In this document: positions 34,590 to 43,188 of the stretch, one piece after another
Position numbering within the stretch: the stretch's first letter is position 1
Layout of the letters: every line of letters begins with the position of its first letter
Source of the DNA: RYN-230 sp963711705
GTDB taxonomy: Bacteria > Actinomycetota > Actinomycetes > Streptosporangiales > Streptosporangiaceae
Assembly: GCA_963711705.1 (NCBI GenBank)
Contig: CAVQFM010000014.1
Location: 1 to 64,000 of the forward strand
DNA: 64,000 bases
Direction of reading: 5' to 3'
Notes under the pieces: generated by a model
What the model saw: only the letters and a program-made list of their open reading frames with translations
Told to the model about the DNA's origin: nothing
Database searches by the model: none
Made by a program: the position numbers and the translations under genes

Positions 34590-35535
34590 GCCACACTCCG
34601 CCGTTGAGGTTGAGGTTATTGCCCCGGGCCTGGCCGGGAGCTGAGTCGCCGACGTAGGTATACAGCGGATGCCCGTTGTAGGTGAGCTGGCGGGAACCGT
34701 CGGTTCGCTGGATCGTGCCCACCCGGCCCGGCACCCCGGGGCTGGCCACTGCCGCGCCGGTCACTGGTGGCCAGTACGCGGCACAGCTCCCGTAGCATTT
34801 CGACGTGCCCGGGGTGTCGGGGGCGAACGAGTAGAGCGTGAAGCCCTTGGCGTTGGTGAGTACCGTCCCGCCGTCAATCGTGGCGGTCTTCAGGCTGGTG
34901 CCGGCGGCCGCGGGCACCGGGGAGCTGGCCCCGGCCAGCACGAGGCCGAACAGCACCAGCGCCGCCACCGCCAGGCCCGCAGCGGCCATCGCGGCCACCC
35001 GGGCGATCGCCGGGGGGATCTGGGTGAGGTATCTGGCGGGGCCTGCGGCCGCTCCGCCCGCTGGGGCCTGTGCGGGGGCAGGAGCAAGCGCCAGCGCGGC
35101 CAGGACCACAAAAGCGGCCACTTCCACCAGGCCGGCGACGATCCCTGCGGTCGTCCGGACCTCCTTGAACCCGAACAGCCCGATCCAGACGGACAGGAGG
35201 TAGCCGCCGAGGGTAGCGAGGGCGAAGCCGGCTCCGGCCCCGGCCGCCAGCCGCCCCAGGACGACGAACCGCCCGGGGATGGCCAGTACCGCCAGCCCGA
35301 GGCCGAAGGCGGCAATCACCTGCAGCAGGAACAGCCAGCCGATCGTCGGGATTGACCGGTAGCCGGTCAGGTACAGGTCGAGATGGATCGCTGCGGTGGC
35401 GATGAGCAGACCCGAGCCCACCACCCGCAGGATGACTCGGGGCCAGCCGGGCGCCGGGGGCTGGCCCGGTTCCCTGGCGGCTTGCGCAGCTCGCGTGTCG
35501 GTTCCCCGCCTGGTCATCGTTTCCCGCCAGGTCAT
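34567..35535 (-). CDS. Membrane protein with C-terminal COG4315/PF03640 repeat domain
   Basis: A 322-residue protein. Residues 30-215 hold about five to six hydrophobic segments, and residues 225-322 form the PF03640 'secreted repeat' domain: GFTLYSFAPDTPGTSKCYGS followed by YWPPV, then NGHPLYTYVGDSAPGQARG. The same domain recurs as a stand-alone lipoprotein in the next upstream gene. Function of the domain is unproven; electron transfer or ligand binding at the outer face has been suggested. The alternative ATG at 35517 has a better ribosome site (GGGAA). Confidence 0.85.
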   Translation of the reverse strand: MTWRETMTRRGTDTRAAQAAREPGQPPAPGWPRVILRVVGSGLLIATAAIHLDLYLTGYRSIPTIGWLFLLQVIAAFGLGLAVLAIPGRFVVLGRLAAGAGAGFALATLGGYLLSVWIGLFGFKEVRTTAGIVAGLVEVAAFVVLAALALAPAPAQAPAGGAAAGPARYLTQIPPAIARVAAMAAAGLAVAALVLFGLVLAGASSPVPAAAGTSLKTATIDGGTVLTNAKGFTLYSFAPDTPGTSKCYGSCAAYWPPVTGAAVASPGVPGRVGTIQRTDGSRQLTYNGHPLYTYVGDSAPGQARGNNLNLNGGVWHEIHVSR

Positions 35536-35551
35536 CGTGTCAGTCCGTTTC

Positions 35552-36094
35552 TCAGTAGCCGCCGCCGCCGGAGCCCGCCGAGGGGCTGCTGGCTGCTGCG
35601 CTGCCGGAGGTGGTGATTTCGTGCCACACCCCGCCGGAGAGGTTCAGGCCGTTGCCCTTGGCCTGCCCGGGAGCGGTGTCGCCGACGTAGGTGTACAGCG
35701 GGTGCCCGTCGAAGGTGGCCTGTATCGAACCATCAGACCGCTTGATCGTGCCGAACGTGCCCTTGACTCCGGATGCACTGACGGCCCCCTTCACCGGCGG
35801 CCAGTACGTCACGCACGATCCGTTGCAGTTCGATTTGGTGGACGTGTCAGGGGCGAACGAGTAGAGCGTGAAGCCCTTGGCGTTGGTCAGCACGGTCGCG
35901 CTGCCGATTTTGGCGGTCTTCAGGGTGCCCGATGCGGCGGCGGCGGGACTGCTGCCATTGCTGCCGCCGCTGCCGCTGGAAGACGTACCCGAGCTGCACG
36001 CGGCCAGCACCGCCGCGGCTGCGGCGGCGGCCAGCAGCGCCAGCAGCATCCGGGGACGTTTTCGTGCTTCGCGCCGGGCGAGTGATCTGATCAT
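35552..36094 (-). CDS. COG4315/PF03640 lipoprotein
   Basis: A 180-residue lipoprotein: positively charged start (MIRSLARREARKRPR), hydrophobic helix ending in the lipobox LAAC, a Ser/Gly-rich linker, then the PF03640 repeat pair (GFTLYSFAPDTSTKSNCNGS, DGHPLYTYVGDTAPGQAKG). The ATG at 36094 has a strong AAAGGAG site. It is 16 bp upstream of its membrane-fused paralogue, forming a lipoprotein / membrane protein / hemerythrin operon. Confidence 0.93.
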   Translation of the reverse strand: MIRSLARREARKRPRMLLALLAAAAAAAVLAACSSGTSSSGSGGSNGSSPAAAASGTLKTAKIGSATVLTNAKGFTLYSFAPDTSTKSNCNGSCVTYWPPVKGAVSASGVKGTFGTIKRSDGSIQATFDGHPLYTYVGDTAPGQAKGNGLNLSGGVWHEITTSGSAAASSPSAGSGGGGY

Positions 36095-36422
36095 TACGTA
36101 CTCCTTTGCTGCCTGGGTGCCGGCCGCGTCCCGGGCGCCGGGTGACGCCGGCAAGTCCGCTATAAACCGACGATGCTGCGCCAGCGGCCCCGGCGCATCA
36201 GCGCGAGCCCCCAGGCCATACCCCAGCTAGCCCCAACCGTGGCTGCCAGCCACCCCCCAGCGGGGCAGCCGGCGGCCCTGGCGCCGAACCCACCGGGTTA
36301 CCGGAACCCGCGAACGGGCCGGGCCGCCCGCCGTCATGGCCAGCGCAGGCCCGGCGCGGTCTGGGCGGCATGCAGCGGGAACGGAGCGTTCAGAAGGGCT
36401 GGTCGGTGACTGGGACTTGTGC
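36095..36422. other. Intergenic, promoter region of the lipoprotein operon
   Basis: About 330 bases between the response regulator stop (36423, minus) and the lipoprotein start (36094, minus). GC-rich, no gene-like frame, no clear palindrome; it should carry the promoter for the minus-strand lipoprotein operon. Confidence 0.4.
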
Positions 36423-37076
36423 TCAGCGGGCCTTCAGGAATGTGATCACGGCGAGGACGCGACGATGATCATCGTCGCCCTCCTGCAGGTTCAGCTTGGT
36501 GAGGATGCTGCTGACGTGTTTCTCCACGGTGCCTCCGGTGACCCAGAGCCGCCGGGCGATGCCCGCATTGGAGCGGCCTTCTGCCATCAGGGCGAGCACC
36601 TCGCGTTCCCGGGCGCTGAGGGCATCCAGTGGATCGTCGCGGCGGCGGGCGGCCACCAGTTCCCGGACCAGTGCCGGGTCTACCACCGAGCCGCCCCTGG
36701 CGACGCGCGCGAGTGCGTCCAGGAACTCGTCCACGTTGGTGATGCGGCTCTTGAGCAGGTAGCCGATCCCGCGTCCACTGGCCAGCAGTTCCATCGCGTG
36801 CTCGACCTCGGCGTAGGCGGACAGCACCAGGATGGCGGTATCAGGCAGTTCCTGACGGATGACCCGGGCCGCCTCCAGCCCCTCGGTGGTATGGGTGGGC
36901 GGCATCCGGATGTCGGCCACTACCAGGTCGGGCCGGGCCTCGCGGGCCAGTGCGGGCAGCCGCGGGCCGTCACCCGTCTGCCCCACCACCGCGTACCCAG
37001 AGCGCTCGAGCAGGCTGGCCAGGCCCTCGCGGAGCAGGACATCGTCCTCGGCCAGTACCACCCGCAGCCCGGTCAT
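36423..37076 (-). CDS. NarL-type response regulator
   Basis: A 217-residue two-component regulator. The receiver starts MTGLRVVLAEDDVLLREGL, with the phospho-acceptor Asp in VVADIRMPP, Ser in LVLSAYAE and Lys in GYLLKSR. The C-terminal LuxR HTH reads EGRSNAGIARRLWVTGGTVE. No strong Shine-Dalgarno precedes the ATG at 37076, but homology starts there. It is divergent from the three-GAF histidine kinase, its obvious partner. Confidence 0.93.
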   Translation of the reverse strand: MTGLRVVLAEDDVLLREGLASLLERSGYAVVGQTGDGPRLPALAREARPDLVVADIRMPPTHTTEGLEAARVIRQELPDTAILVLSAYAEVEHAMELLASGRGIGYLLKSRITNVDEFLDALARVARGGSVVDPALVRELVAARRRDDPLDALSAREREVLALMAEGRSNAGIARRLWVTGGTVEKHVSSILTKLNLQEGDDDHRRVLAVITFLKAR

Positions 37077-37360
37077 GGCGAGGCCGTCACGGTTCCATCG
37101 GGGCCGGGCCGGTCTGGCCCGGTGCTGCTGGTCATGTGTTGCATTATCGACCAGTCCGGCCGCGGGAGCACGGTGGGACGCCGGACGGCTGGCCCGGGCC
37201 ACCTCCAGGTGCGACCGGGCCACGCCAGCCGCTATCCGGCCGCTGAGGGGCCCAGCCCTCGCCATTGCCTGCGGGGGCGTGCAGTGACAGTCTCGACTCA
37301 TGGCGGCCCCTGGGTCGTCCCGGGTAGACCGCACCAAGCCGATTAAGCAGGTAGTTCAGG

Positions 37361-39895
37361 GTGACCTGGTGGTCGCAATGGCGGCGCGGACGGTTCTGGG
37401 CCGAGATTGTCCTGGCCATTGTCGTGGGCGTCGCCGCGTTCGTTCTCGCGGCTCTGGTGAGCACAGCCGCGAGATCTCACGTGCCTGCTGTTCTCCTGGG
37501 CCTGTTCTTTCTCCTGGCCGTGCTGGCCGTCGCCCGCTTCGCCGGGGTGCTGTACGCGCTGCCGGTCGGGGTCGTGACCATCGAGGCGTTCGACTGGTAC
37601 TTTCTGCCGCCCCTGCGCAACCTCAACGCGGCGACCGTGCTGGTGCTCGGCCTGTTCCTGGGGATGGCGGTCATTGTCGGCTCGGTCGCGACCCAGGCCG
37701 GCCGCCGCGCGGCCGGGTCGGAACAGGCCCGGGGCGCGCTGGCCGGCGAGCAGGCGGCGCTGCGGCGGGTGGCGACGCTGGTCGCCAGCCAGCCCTCGCC
37801 GGGCGCGGTCTTCGCGGCGGTAACCGAAGAGACCGGGAAGCTCCTGCACCTCGACAGTGCCCACCTGATCGTCTATGAGCCGGATCAGACGGTGACGGTG
37901 GTCGCGTCCTGGAATGTGCGGGGGCCACTGATGCCGATCGGCACGCGGTTGCCGCTGGAACTGGAAGGGGTCAACATCATCGGCCGCGTGTTCCGCACGC
38001 AGCAGTCAGCCCGCATCGACGACTACGCCAACGCCACGGGCCTGGTGGCTGAGAACGTCCGCGCCATCGGGGTCCGCGCGGCGGTCGGGGTTCCGGTCCT
38101 GGCCGGGGGACGGCTCTGGGGAGTCATGGCCGTCGGCTCCTCGCGACCAGAACCGCTGCCCGCCGAAACCGAGATGCGCATGGGCGCGTTCACCGAGCTT
38201 GTCGCCACGGCGATCGCGAACGCCGAGGCGCGCCAGGAGCTGGGACGAGTCGCTGCCGAGCAATCGGCGCTCGGCCGCGTCGCGACGCTCGTGGCCGAGG
38301 CCGTTCCGCCGGGCGACGTGTTCACGTCGGTCAGTGCCGAGGTGGCTGGCATTTTCGGGGTCCCGATTGTCGGGCTCTTCCGCTATGACCGGGATGGGGT
38401 GGCGACGGCGATCGCCGGGGTTGGCCAGATATCCCCCTACCTGGGTGGGAGCTGGACCTTCCCGGCCGACGACGCGAGTGTGGTCGCAGCGGTGCAGCGG
38501 ACGGGCCAGCCGCTCAGGGTCGATGCGCACGCACAGATCTTCGGTGCCGGCCCGGCCCGGGAGCTCGGCATCGACACGGCGGCCGGTGTTCCCGTCCTCG
38601 TGGGGGGCCGTGTCTGGGGCGCGATCGTCGTAGCCGCTGGTAACGACCGTCCACCCCTGCCCGCGGATACTCTCGACCGCCTGGCCGCCTTCACCGAACT
38701 CCTGGCCACCGCGATCGCCAACGCTGACGCACGGACCGAGATCGAGCGGCTGGCGCAGGAACAGGCCGCGCTCCGGCGGGTCGCCACGCTCGTCGCCCAG
38801 GGCGCGGAGACGGGAGAGGTTTTCGCCGCCGTGGCTCGCGAGGTCTCTCAGGTGATGCACCTGCCGGTTGCCGCTGTGCTGCGTTATGAGGACGACGGCG
38901 GGACGATGACGGTGATCGCCGCGTGGAGTGACCGGCCGCATCCGTTCCAGCCGGGTAGCCGCTGGCCGGTCCCCGGCTCAGGGCTGGCCACACGGGTGCG
39001 GCAGACCGGTCGCGCGGGAAGGGTGGAGGACTATTCACACCGGCGGGGCATCTTCGCCGCTAAGGCACGCGAGCTCGGGCTCTACAGCGTGGCGGCCGCG
39101 CCGATCATCGTCGATGGGGCCGTCTGGGGACTGGTGACGATCGCGTCAACGGATGGGCCGATCCCCGGGCACGCCGAGGATCGTCTCGCCGAGTTCACCG
39201 AGCTCGTCGGCACCGCCATCGCGAACACTCAGAGCCGGGCCGAGCTGTCCGCTTCGCGCGCCCGGATCGTCGCCGCCGCGGACGAGACGCGGCGGCGCCT
39301 CGAGCGTGACCTGCACGACGGTATTCAGCAGCGCCTCGTCTCGCTCGCGCTGAAAGCCCGGACGATCGAGATGATGACACGCCAGCCCGGGGAGGAGGTG
39401 CGGGGCGAGCTGGCGCGGCTGGCTGATGGTCTCGGCACCGCCCTGGACGAACTGCGGGAGGTCTCGCACGGCATTCACCCGGCCATCTTGTCCGAGGCCG
39501 GGCTCGGCCCGGCTCTCGAGGCGCTCGCCCGGCGTTCCGCGGTCCCGGTCGAACTCGACCTGAATCTCGGCCCGCGGCTCGATCAGCACGTCGAGGCGGC
39601 CGGTTATTACATCGCGTCGGAGGCGATCACCAATGCCGCCAAGCACGCGCAGGCGTCGGTCATCGACGTGGTCGTGGACGGCTGTGACGGCGCCCTCACC
39701 CTGTCGATCATCGACGATGGTGTAGGCGGGGCCGATCCGAGCCGCGGCTCGGGCATCATCGGTCTCAGAGACCGGGTCGAGGCCCTCGGCGGCACCATGC
39801 TGGTCATGAGCCCGCCCGGTCAGGGAACAACCCTGCACGTCCAGGTCCCGGCCGAGCTGAAGGCCGTACCCACGCAGCCGCGCGGTCCCGCATAG
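37361..39895 (+). CDS. DUF4118 / triple-GAF histidine kinase (NarX/DevS type)
   Basis: An 844-residue sensor kinase from a GTG: an N-terminal DUF4118 membrane module (about 12-115, FWAEIVLAIVVGVAAFVLAA), three GAF domains in tandem (about 130-275, 300-450, 470-620), a HisKA_3 segment with phospho-acceptor His-652 in LERDLHDGIQQRLVS, and a HATPase_c domain (ASEAITNAAKHAQAS, GSGIIGLRDRVEALGG). GAFs of DevS-type kinases bind haem or sense redox; here the ligands are unknown. It lies between two response regulators and presumably signals to either or both. Confidence 0.95.
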   Translation: MTWWSQWRRGRFWAEIVLAIVVGVAAFVLAALVSTAARSHVPAVLLGLFFLLAVLAVARFAGVLYALPVGVVTIEAFDWYFLPPLRNLNAATVLVLGLFLGMAVIVGSVATQAGRRAAGSEQARGALAGEQAALRRVATLVASQPSPGAVFAAVTEETGKLLHLDSAHLIVYEPDQTVTVVASWNVRGPLMPIGTRLPLELEGVNIIGRVFRTQQSARIDDYANATGLVAENVRAIGVRAAVGVPVLAGGRLWGVMAVGSSRPEPLPAETEMRMGAFTELVATAIANAEARQELGRVAAEQSALGRVATLVAEAVPPGDVFTSVSAEVAGIFGVPIVGLFRYDRDGVATAIAGVGQISPYLGGSWTFPADDASVVAAVQRTGQPLRVDAHAQIFGAGPARELGIDTAAGVPVLVGGRVWGAIVVAAGNDRPPLPADTLDRLAAFTELLATAIANADARTEIERLAQEQAALRRVATLVAQGAETGEVFAAVAREVSQVMHLPVAAVLRYEDDGGTMTVIAAWSDRPHPFQPGSRWPVPGSGLATRVRQTGRAGRVEDYSHRRGIFAAKARELGLYSVAAAPIIVDGAVWGLVTIASTDGPIPGHAEDRLAEFTELVGTAIANTQSRAELSASRARIVAAADETRRRLERDLHDGIQQRLVSLALKARTIEMMTRQPGEEVRGELARLADGLGTALDELREVSHGIHPAILSEAGLGPALEALARRSAVPVELDLNLGPRLDQHVEAAGYYIASEAITNAAKHAQASVIDVVVDGCDGALTLSIIDDGVGGADPSRGSGIIGLRDRVEALGGTMLVMSPPGQGTTLHVQVPAELKAVPTQPRGPA

Positions 39896-39928
39896 CCGTG
39901 CCAGGGTTGCGCTGCTGGATGACGATGC

Positions 39929-40321
39929 TTAACGGCTAGCGCGGGGTGGACCTCCCCCGCGGCCATCGACGATCCGGTGAATCGCATCCGCCGACAGTTC
40001 CGCCTTCGGCAGGAACCCCGCCGCCGGGCTGTCGGCGATTGGGCCTGCGAAATCGGCCTCCGAAAGGGTCGAGATCAAGATCACGGCCGGCCCGCCGTCA
40101 CCGTGCCGCCCAGCCAGGCGCCGGGCCAGCTCAAACCCGCTCTCCCCGCCGAGCATGATGTCCACCAGGACAGCCTCCGGCCGGAGCTCGTCCACCTGCT
40201 GCAGCGCCTCGTCCGAGGTAGCGGCAACGCCGACCACGAGCAGGCCGTCCCGTTCCAGGAGACCGCGAGCGGCCTCGAGAAACAACGGGTTGTCGTCCAC
40301 GATGAGGACACCGAAAGCCAT
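39929..40321 (-). CDS. Stand-alone receiver-domain response regulator
   Basis: A 130-residue single receiver domain: acidic pair in LIVDDNPLF, phospho-acceptor Asp in VLVDIMLGGESG, Thr/Ser in ILISTLSEAD, Lys in GFLPKAEL. There is no output domain, so it may act as a phosphate sink or interact directly with a partner. It is convergent with the kinase gene, 34 bp from its end. Confidence 0.92.
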   Translation of the reverse strand: MAFGVLIVDDNPLFLEAARGLLERDGLLVVGVAATSDEALQQVDELRPEAVLVDIMLGGESGFELARRLAGRHGDGGPAVILISTLSEADFAGPIADSPAAGFLPKAELSADAIHRIVDGRGGGPPRASR

Positions 40322-40407
40322 GCGAACAGAGTTCCAGCGTGGACGGTGCTGCGCATTGGCGCTAGCAGGAATCGGAAGAATCCGCCCCGGGCCAGCGTGA
40401 CCTCAGC

Positions 40408-41739
40408 TCACGCGCCACTGGTTGTGCGGGCGGCGGCCAGGCGGAACGACTCGGTCAGCTGGGGCTGGATCTGCGATGCGGGCAGCGTGTGACTGGTCAC
40501 CGGGGGGTAGGCGTGCAGGGGGTCGGGGTCGTCGGTCTCGAAAATCTCGAGCCATTCGGCGGGCTCGGGGGATCCTTCGATGATCCGGAACCGTGACGCG
40601 GAGTAGAACGAGCCTGTCTGCAGGATCTGGGCTTCCCGGTGCTGGCGCTCGGTATCGCCGCCGCCGTTGGAGAGGATGACGTGGATGCCGGTGAGCGGGC
40701 CGTGCGGGCCCGGCTGGAGCTGGGAGCCGACGAGGGCGTAGGAGGCGCGCAGGGCCGGGGAGACCAGCTTGGCGCGCGGGTCGCTGAACAGGTTCGTGGG
40801 GTAGGCGGGTGAGTGCTCGGTGTCTGGCCAGGCGGTCGCGGGGTCGGGGGAGACGATGTCGTAGATCGTCGCGTAGCGCGCGCTGTTGCGCTCGCCGCTG
40901 GCGTCGGGGTTCTCGAAGTGGACGTCGCTGGCGAGGTAGCCGGGGATGGTTATCGCCGCGGAGTAGGTGTCGTACCAGTCACTGAGCTCGTTCAGGCGGC
41001 TGGGGTCGGACGGGTTGGCGAGGACGAAGCGCACGCCGGTGCGCCTGGTTGGGGGCATGGCTGTATTCAGCTGCGGGTGCCGGCTGCGCCAGCTGGCGGT
41101 CTGCGCCGGGTTCGCGTCCGCCAGGGCCTGCCGGGCGGCGTCGAGGGGCAGGTCGGTGGTGTAGATGGGGGTGCCGGGCTGCTGGCGCCAGGACTCGGCG
41201 AGCGGGCCGACGTCGAGTCCGTCGAAGCCCAGCTGGTCCGCGAGTTCCAGCACGACGGACTTGGCGGCCGGGTCGTCGCCCGCGACCGGGATGACGGCAC
41301 GGCCGGGGGCTCCGGCGGGCTTGCCGAGGTTGGCCAGGCTCGCCGGGCGGATGGTGTTGAACGCCTTGATCACTGGGTGGCGTAGCTGTGATTGCACCCA
41401 TTGGCTTTCGGGCAGCCCGGCGTCGATGGCGTCGATGTGTCCGTCCCGGAGCTCCGGGACGTAGTTGCCCGCGTCGACGACGACCGTGTTCCGGGGCAGG
41501 GCGCTCAGCAGCCCGGCGGGAAGCCCAGGGATGCTCTTCTCCGGGATGGCGGCGATCACGGCATCTGCTTTGCTGGTGACGTGGGTGATGGGCACCGGGG
41601 TCGCGCCGGTCTGGGCAGCGACCTGGGCGAGTGTCTCGGGCCCGCGGGAATTGGCGATCGCGACCTGGTGCCCGAGCCGGGTGAGCTGGGCAGCTAGCGT
41701 GGCGCCCACGTTCCCGGCGCCGATGATCCCGATGCGCAT
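40408..41739 (-). CDS. NADPH-dependent F420-reductase-like domain fused to an uncharacterised C-terminal domain
   Basis: A 443-residue protein. Residues 1-205 are a Rossmann enzyme of the F420H2:NADP oxidoreductase-like group (MRIGIIGAGNVGATLAAQLT, AIANSRGPETLAQVA, HPVIKAFNTI). Residues 220-443 (from GVRFVLANPSDPSRLNELSD) resemble an EthD-like ferredoxin-fold part repeated twice, and carry RYATIYDIVSPDP and FRIIEGSPEPAEWLEIFETD. The enzyme normally ends after the first part. AAGGAG precedes the ATG. The gene is likely an operon with the VOC protein 46 bp upstream. Confidence 0.8.
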   Translation of the reverse strand: MRIGIIGAGNVGATLAAQLTRLGHQVAIANSRGPETLAQVAAQTGATPVPITHVTSKADAVIAAIPEKSIPGLPAGLLSALPRNTVVVDAGNYVPELRDGHIDAIDAGLPESQWVQSQLRHPVIKAFNTIRPASLANLGKPAGAPGRAVIPVAGDDPAAKSVVLELADQLGFDGLDVGPLAESWRQQPGTPIYTTDLPLDAARQALADANPAQTASWRSRHPQLNTAMPPTRRTGVRFVLANPSDPSRLNELSDWYDTYSAAITIPGYLASDVHFENPDASGERNSARYATIYDIVSPDPATAWPDTEHSPAYPTNLFSDPRAKLVSPALRASYALVGSQLQPGPHGPLTGIHVILSNGGGDTERQHREAQILQTGSFYSASRFRIIEGSPEPAEWLEIFETDDPDPLHAYPPVTSHTLPASQIQPQLTESFRLAAARTTSGA

Positions 41740-41785
41740 GGTGTTCTCCTTCTGCTGCTTGGGGCGGTGTTGTCCTGCCCTGGTG

Positions 41786-42259
41786 TCACAGGGCGGAGTC
41801 GAGGAGTGGCTGGCCGGCGAACTTCGACCCAGGCGGGAACAGGTCGCGCAGCGACGGGCGGTCGCTGTGCAGGTCGCAGAGTTCGATGAGGGTGCCGGAG
41901 GGGCCCCGGTTCAGCAGCGGTGTGGTGGCGGCGGTGGCGTAGCTGGGGTATCCGAGCGCGTCGAGCCGTTTCACCTCGGCGGCGGGGTCGTCGACCCAGT
42001 AGCCGATGTGGTGTATTCCGCCGGCCTCCGGCATGTCCAGCGGGGTGCCGGGGATGGCCTGCCAGACCTCGACGGCGAAGGGCCCGCCAAGGGAGAAGAC
42101 GACATGGCATTCCACCTCATAGCGCAGGCCGGCGGCGTCGGCGAGAGCCAGCTTTCGCAGCCTGGCCGGGCGCCAGCGCAGCCCGAAGACATCACTGAGC
42201 TCCTGCTGGCCCTTGGCCAGGTCGGGGACCGCGATCCCGATGTGCCAGATGCTTCCCAT
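41786..42259 (-). CDS. VOC-family (glyoxalase/dioxygenase-like) protein
   Basis: A 157-residue vicinal-oxygen-chelate protein with paired beta-alpha-beta modules: IWHIGIAVPDLAKGQQEL and HHIGYWVDDPAAEVKRL, with metal ligands His in WHIG, and Glu in GTLIELCDL. Function within this broad family (bleomycin resistance, dioxygenase, isomerase) is not predictable. AGGAG lies upstream of the ATG. It is divergent from a TetR gene over two perfect operator-like palindromes, and is presumably its target. Confidence 0.9.
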   Translation of the reverse strand: MGSIWHIGIAVPDLAKGQQELSDVFGLRWRPARLRKLALADAAGLRYEVECHVVFSLGGPFAVEVWQAIPGTPLDMPEAGGIHHIGYWVDDPAAEVKRLDALGYPSYATAATTPLLNRGPSGTLIELCDLHSDRPSLRDLFPPGSKFAGQPLLDSAL

Positions 42260-42273
42260 GATGGGCTCCTATC

Positions 42274-42321
42274 CGGACGGTTCGTCCGTTTCTACCGTAA
42301 CAGCATGCGGACGGGTCGTCC
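42274..42321. promoter_or_regulatory. Two TetR operator palindromes
   Basis: CGGACGGTTCGTCCG (42274-42288) is a perfect dyad around a 5-base centre, and CGGACGGGTCGTCC (42308-42321) is a second copy, 33-34 bp centre to centre, in the 84-bp gap between the VOC gene and the TetR gene. GGACG...CGTCC dyads are typical TetR-family sites, so both divergent promoters are likely controlled here. Confidence 0.8.
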
Positions 42322-42343
42322 ACTTATCCGCTAGACTGACCCC

Positions 42344-42887
42344 ATGAGCTTTCCTGCCGCCAAGCTGATGCGGGCCGACGCGCAGCGGAACCATGACGCG
42401 GTCCTCGCCGCGGCCAAGGCCGTATTCGCGCAGGCGGGAACCGATGCGCCGATGGAAGACGTGGCCCGGGCGGCCGGAGTCGGGAAGGGAACCCTTTACC
42501 GGCGCTTCCCGACCCGTGAGCACCTGTTCGCGGCGATCTTGCAAGACCGGGTGGACGAGCTCGACGCGTCCGCGCAGCGCGCGCTTGACGCCCCGGACGT
42601 GTGGCGGGCACTGAGCGAGTGGCTGGAGCTGTATGACCGGTGCGCGACCGAATACCCGGGCATGAGCGCCCGGGTCGGGGAATCACTGAGCGACGACAGA
42701 TCGGCCGTCGGCACCTTGTGCAGCCCGATGAGAAGCAGCTTCGCCCGTCTGTTCGAGCGAGCCCGGCAAGAGGTCCCGCTCCGCCCGGACCTGACCTCAA
42801 CCCAGCTGTTGTCGATGGTCAGCGCCCTGCCCAAGGACGCCAGGACGGGCCGGACGCTAGAACCCTGCCTGCGCGTCGCTCGAGGGC
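42344..42887 (+). pseudogene. TetR-family regulator truncated at a junction
   Basis: A TetR regulator with an intact N-terminus: VLAAAKAVFAQAGTDAPMED and HTH AGVGKGTLYRRFPTREHLFA, followed by most of the ligand-binding domain up to DARTGRTLEPCLRVA. The usual last helix is missing; near 42885 the sequence changes to the 3' half of a marR gene in a different frame. The open frame continues to 43162 with an Arg-rich nonsense tail. The DNA-binding half may still function, giving a 272-residue protein with an aberrant C-terminus. Confidence 0.75.
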
Positions 42888-43157
42888 TTGGCGCAGCCAA
42901 CGATCACGATCCTGATCAAGCAGCTCGAAGGGAAGGGACTGGTGAGGCGGACACGCCAGTCCGGCGACGGACGCGTCGTCCTCGTCAGCTTGACCGGAAG
43001 CGGGAACGTTGCGCTCGAGGATTACCGCGGAAGGCTCCGCGTCGTTCTCGGCGGGTACCTTGCCGAGATCGCAGACGAGCAAGTCGAGGCGCTCGCCACC
43101 GCTACCGAGACGCTCGCGCAGCTCGTCGGCATCCTGCAGCAACGGCCCGCCCGATGA
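42888..43157 (+). pseudogene. C-terminal half of a MarR-family regulator
   Basis: Frame starting at a TTG gives 89 residues reading AQPTITILIKQLEGKGLVRR then SGDGRVVLVSLTGSG: the recognition helix, wing and C-terminal dimerisation helix of a MarR protein. The first half of the winged helix and the N-terminal helix are missing, replaced by the upstream TetR gene. Non-functional as a DNA-binding protein by itself. Confidence 0.8.
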
Positions 43158-43188
43158 GCTAGACGAGCCCGGGATGGATGGAAGAACG

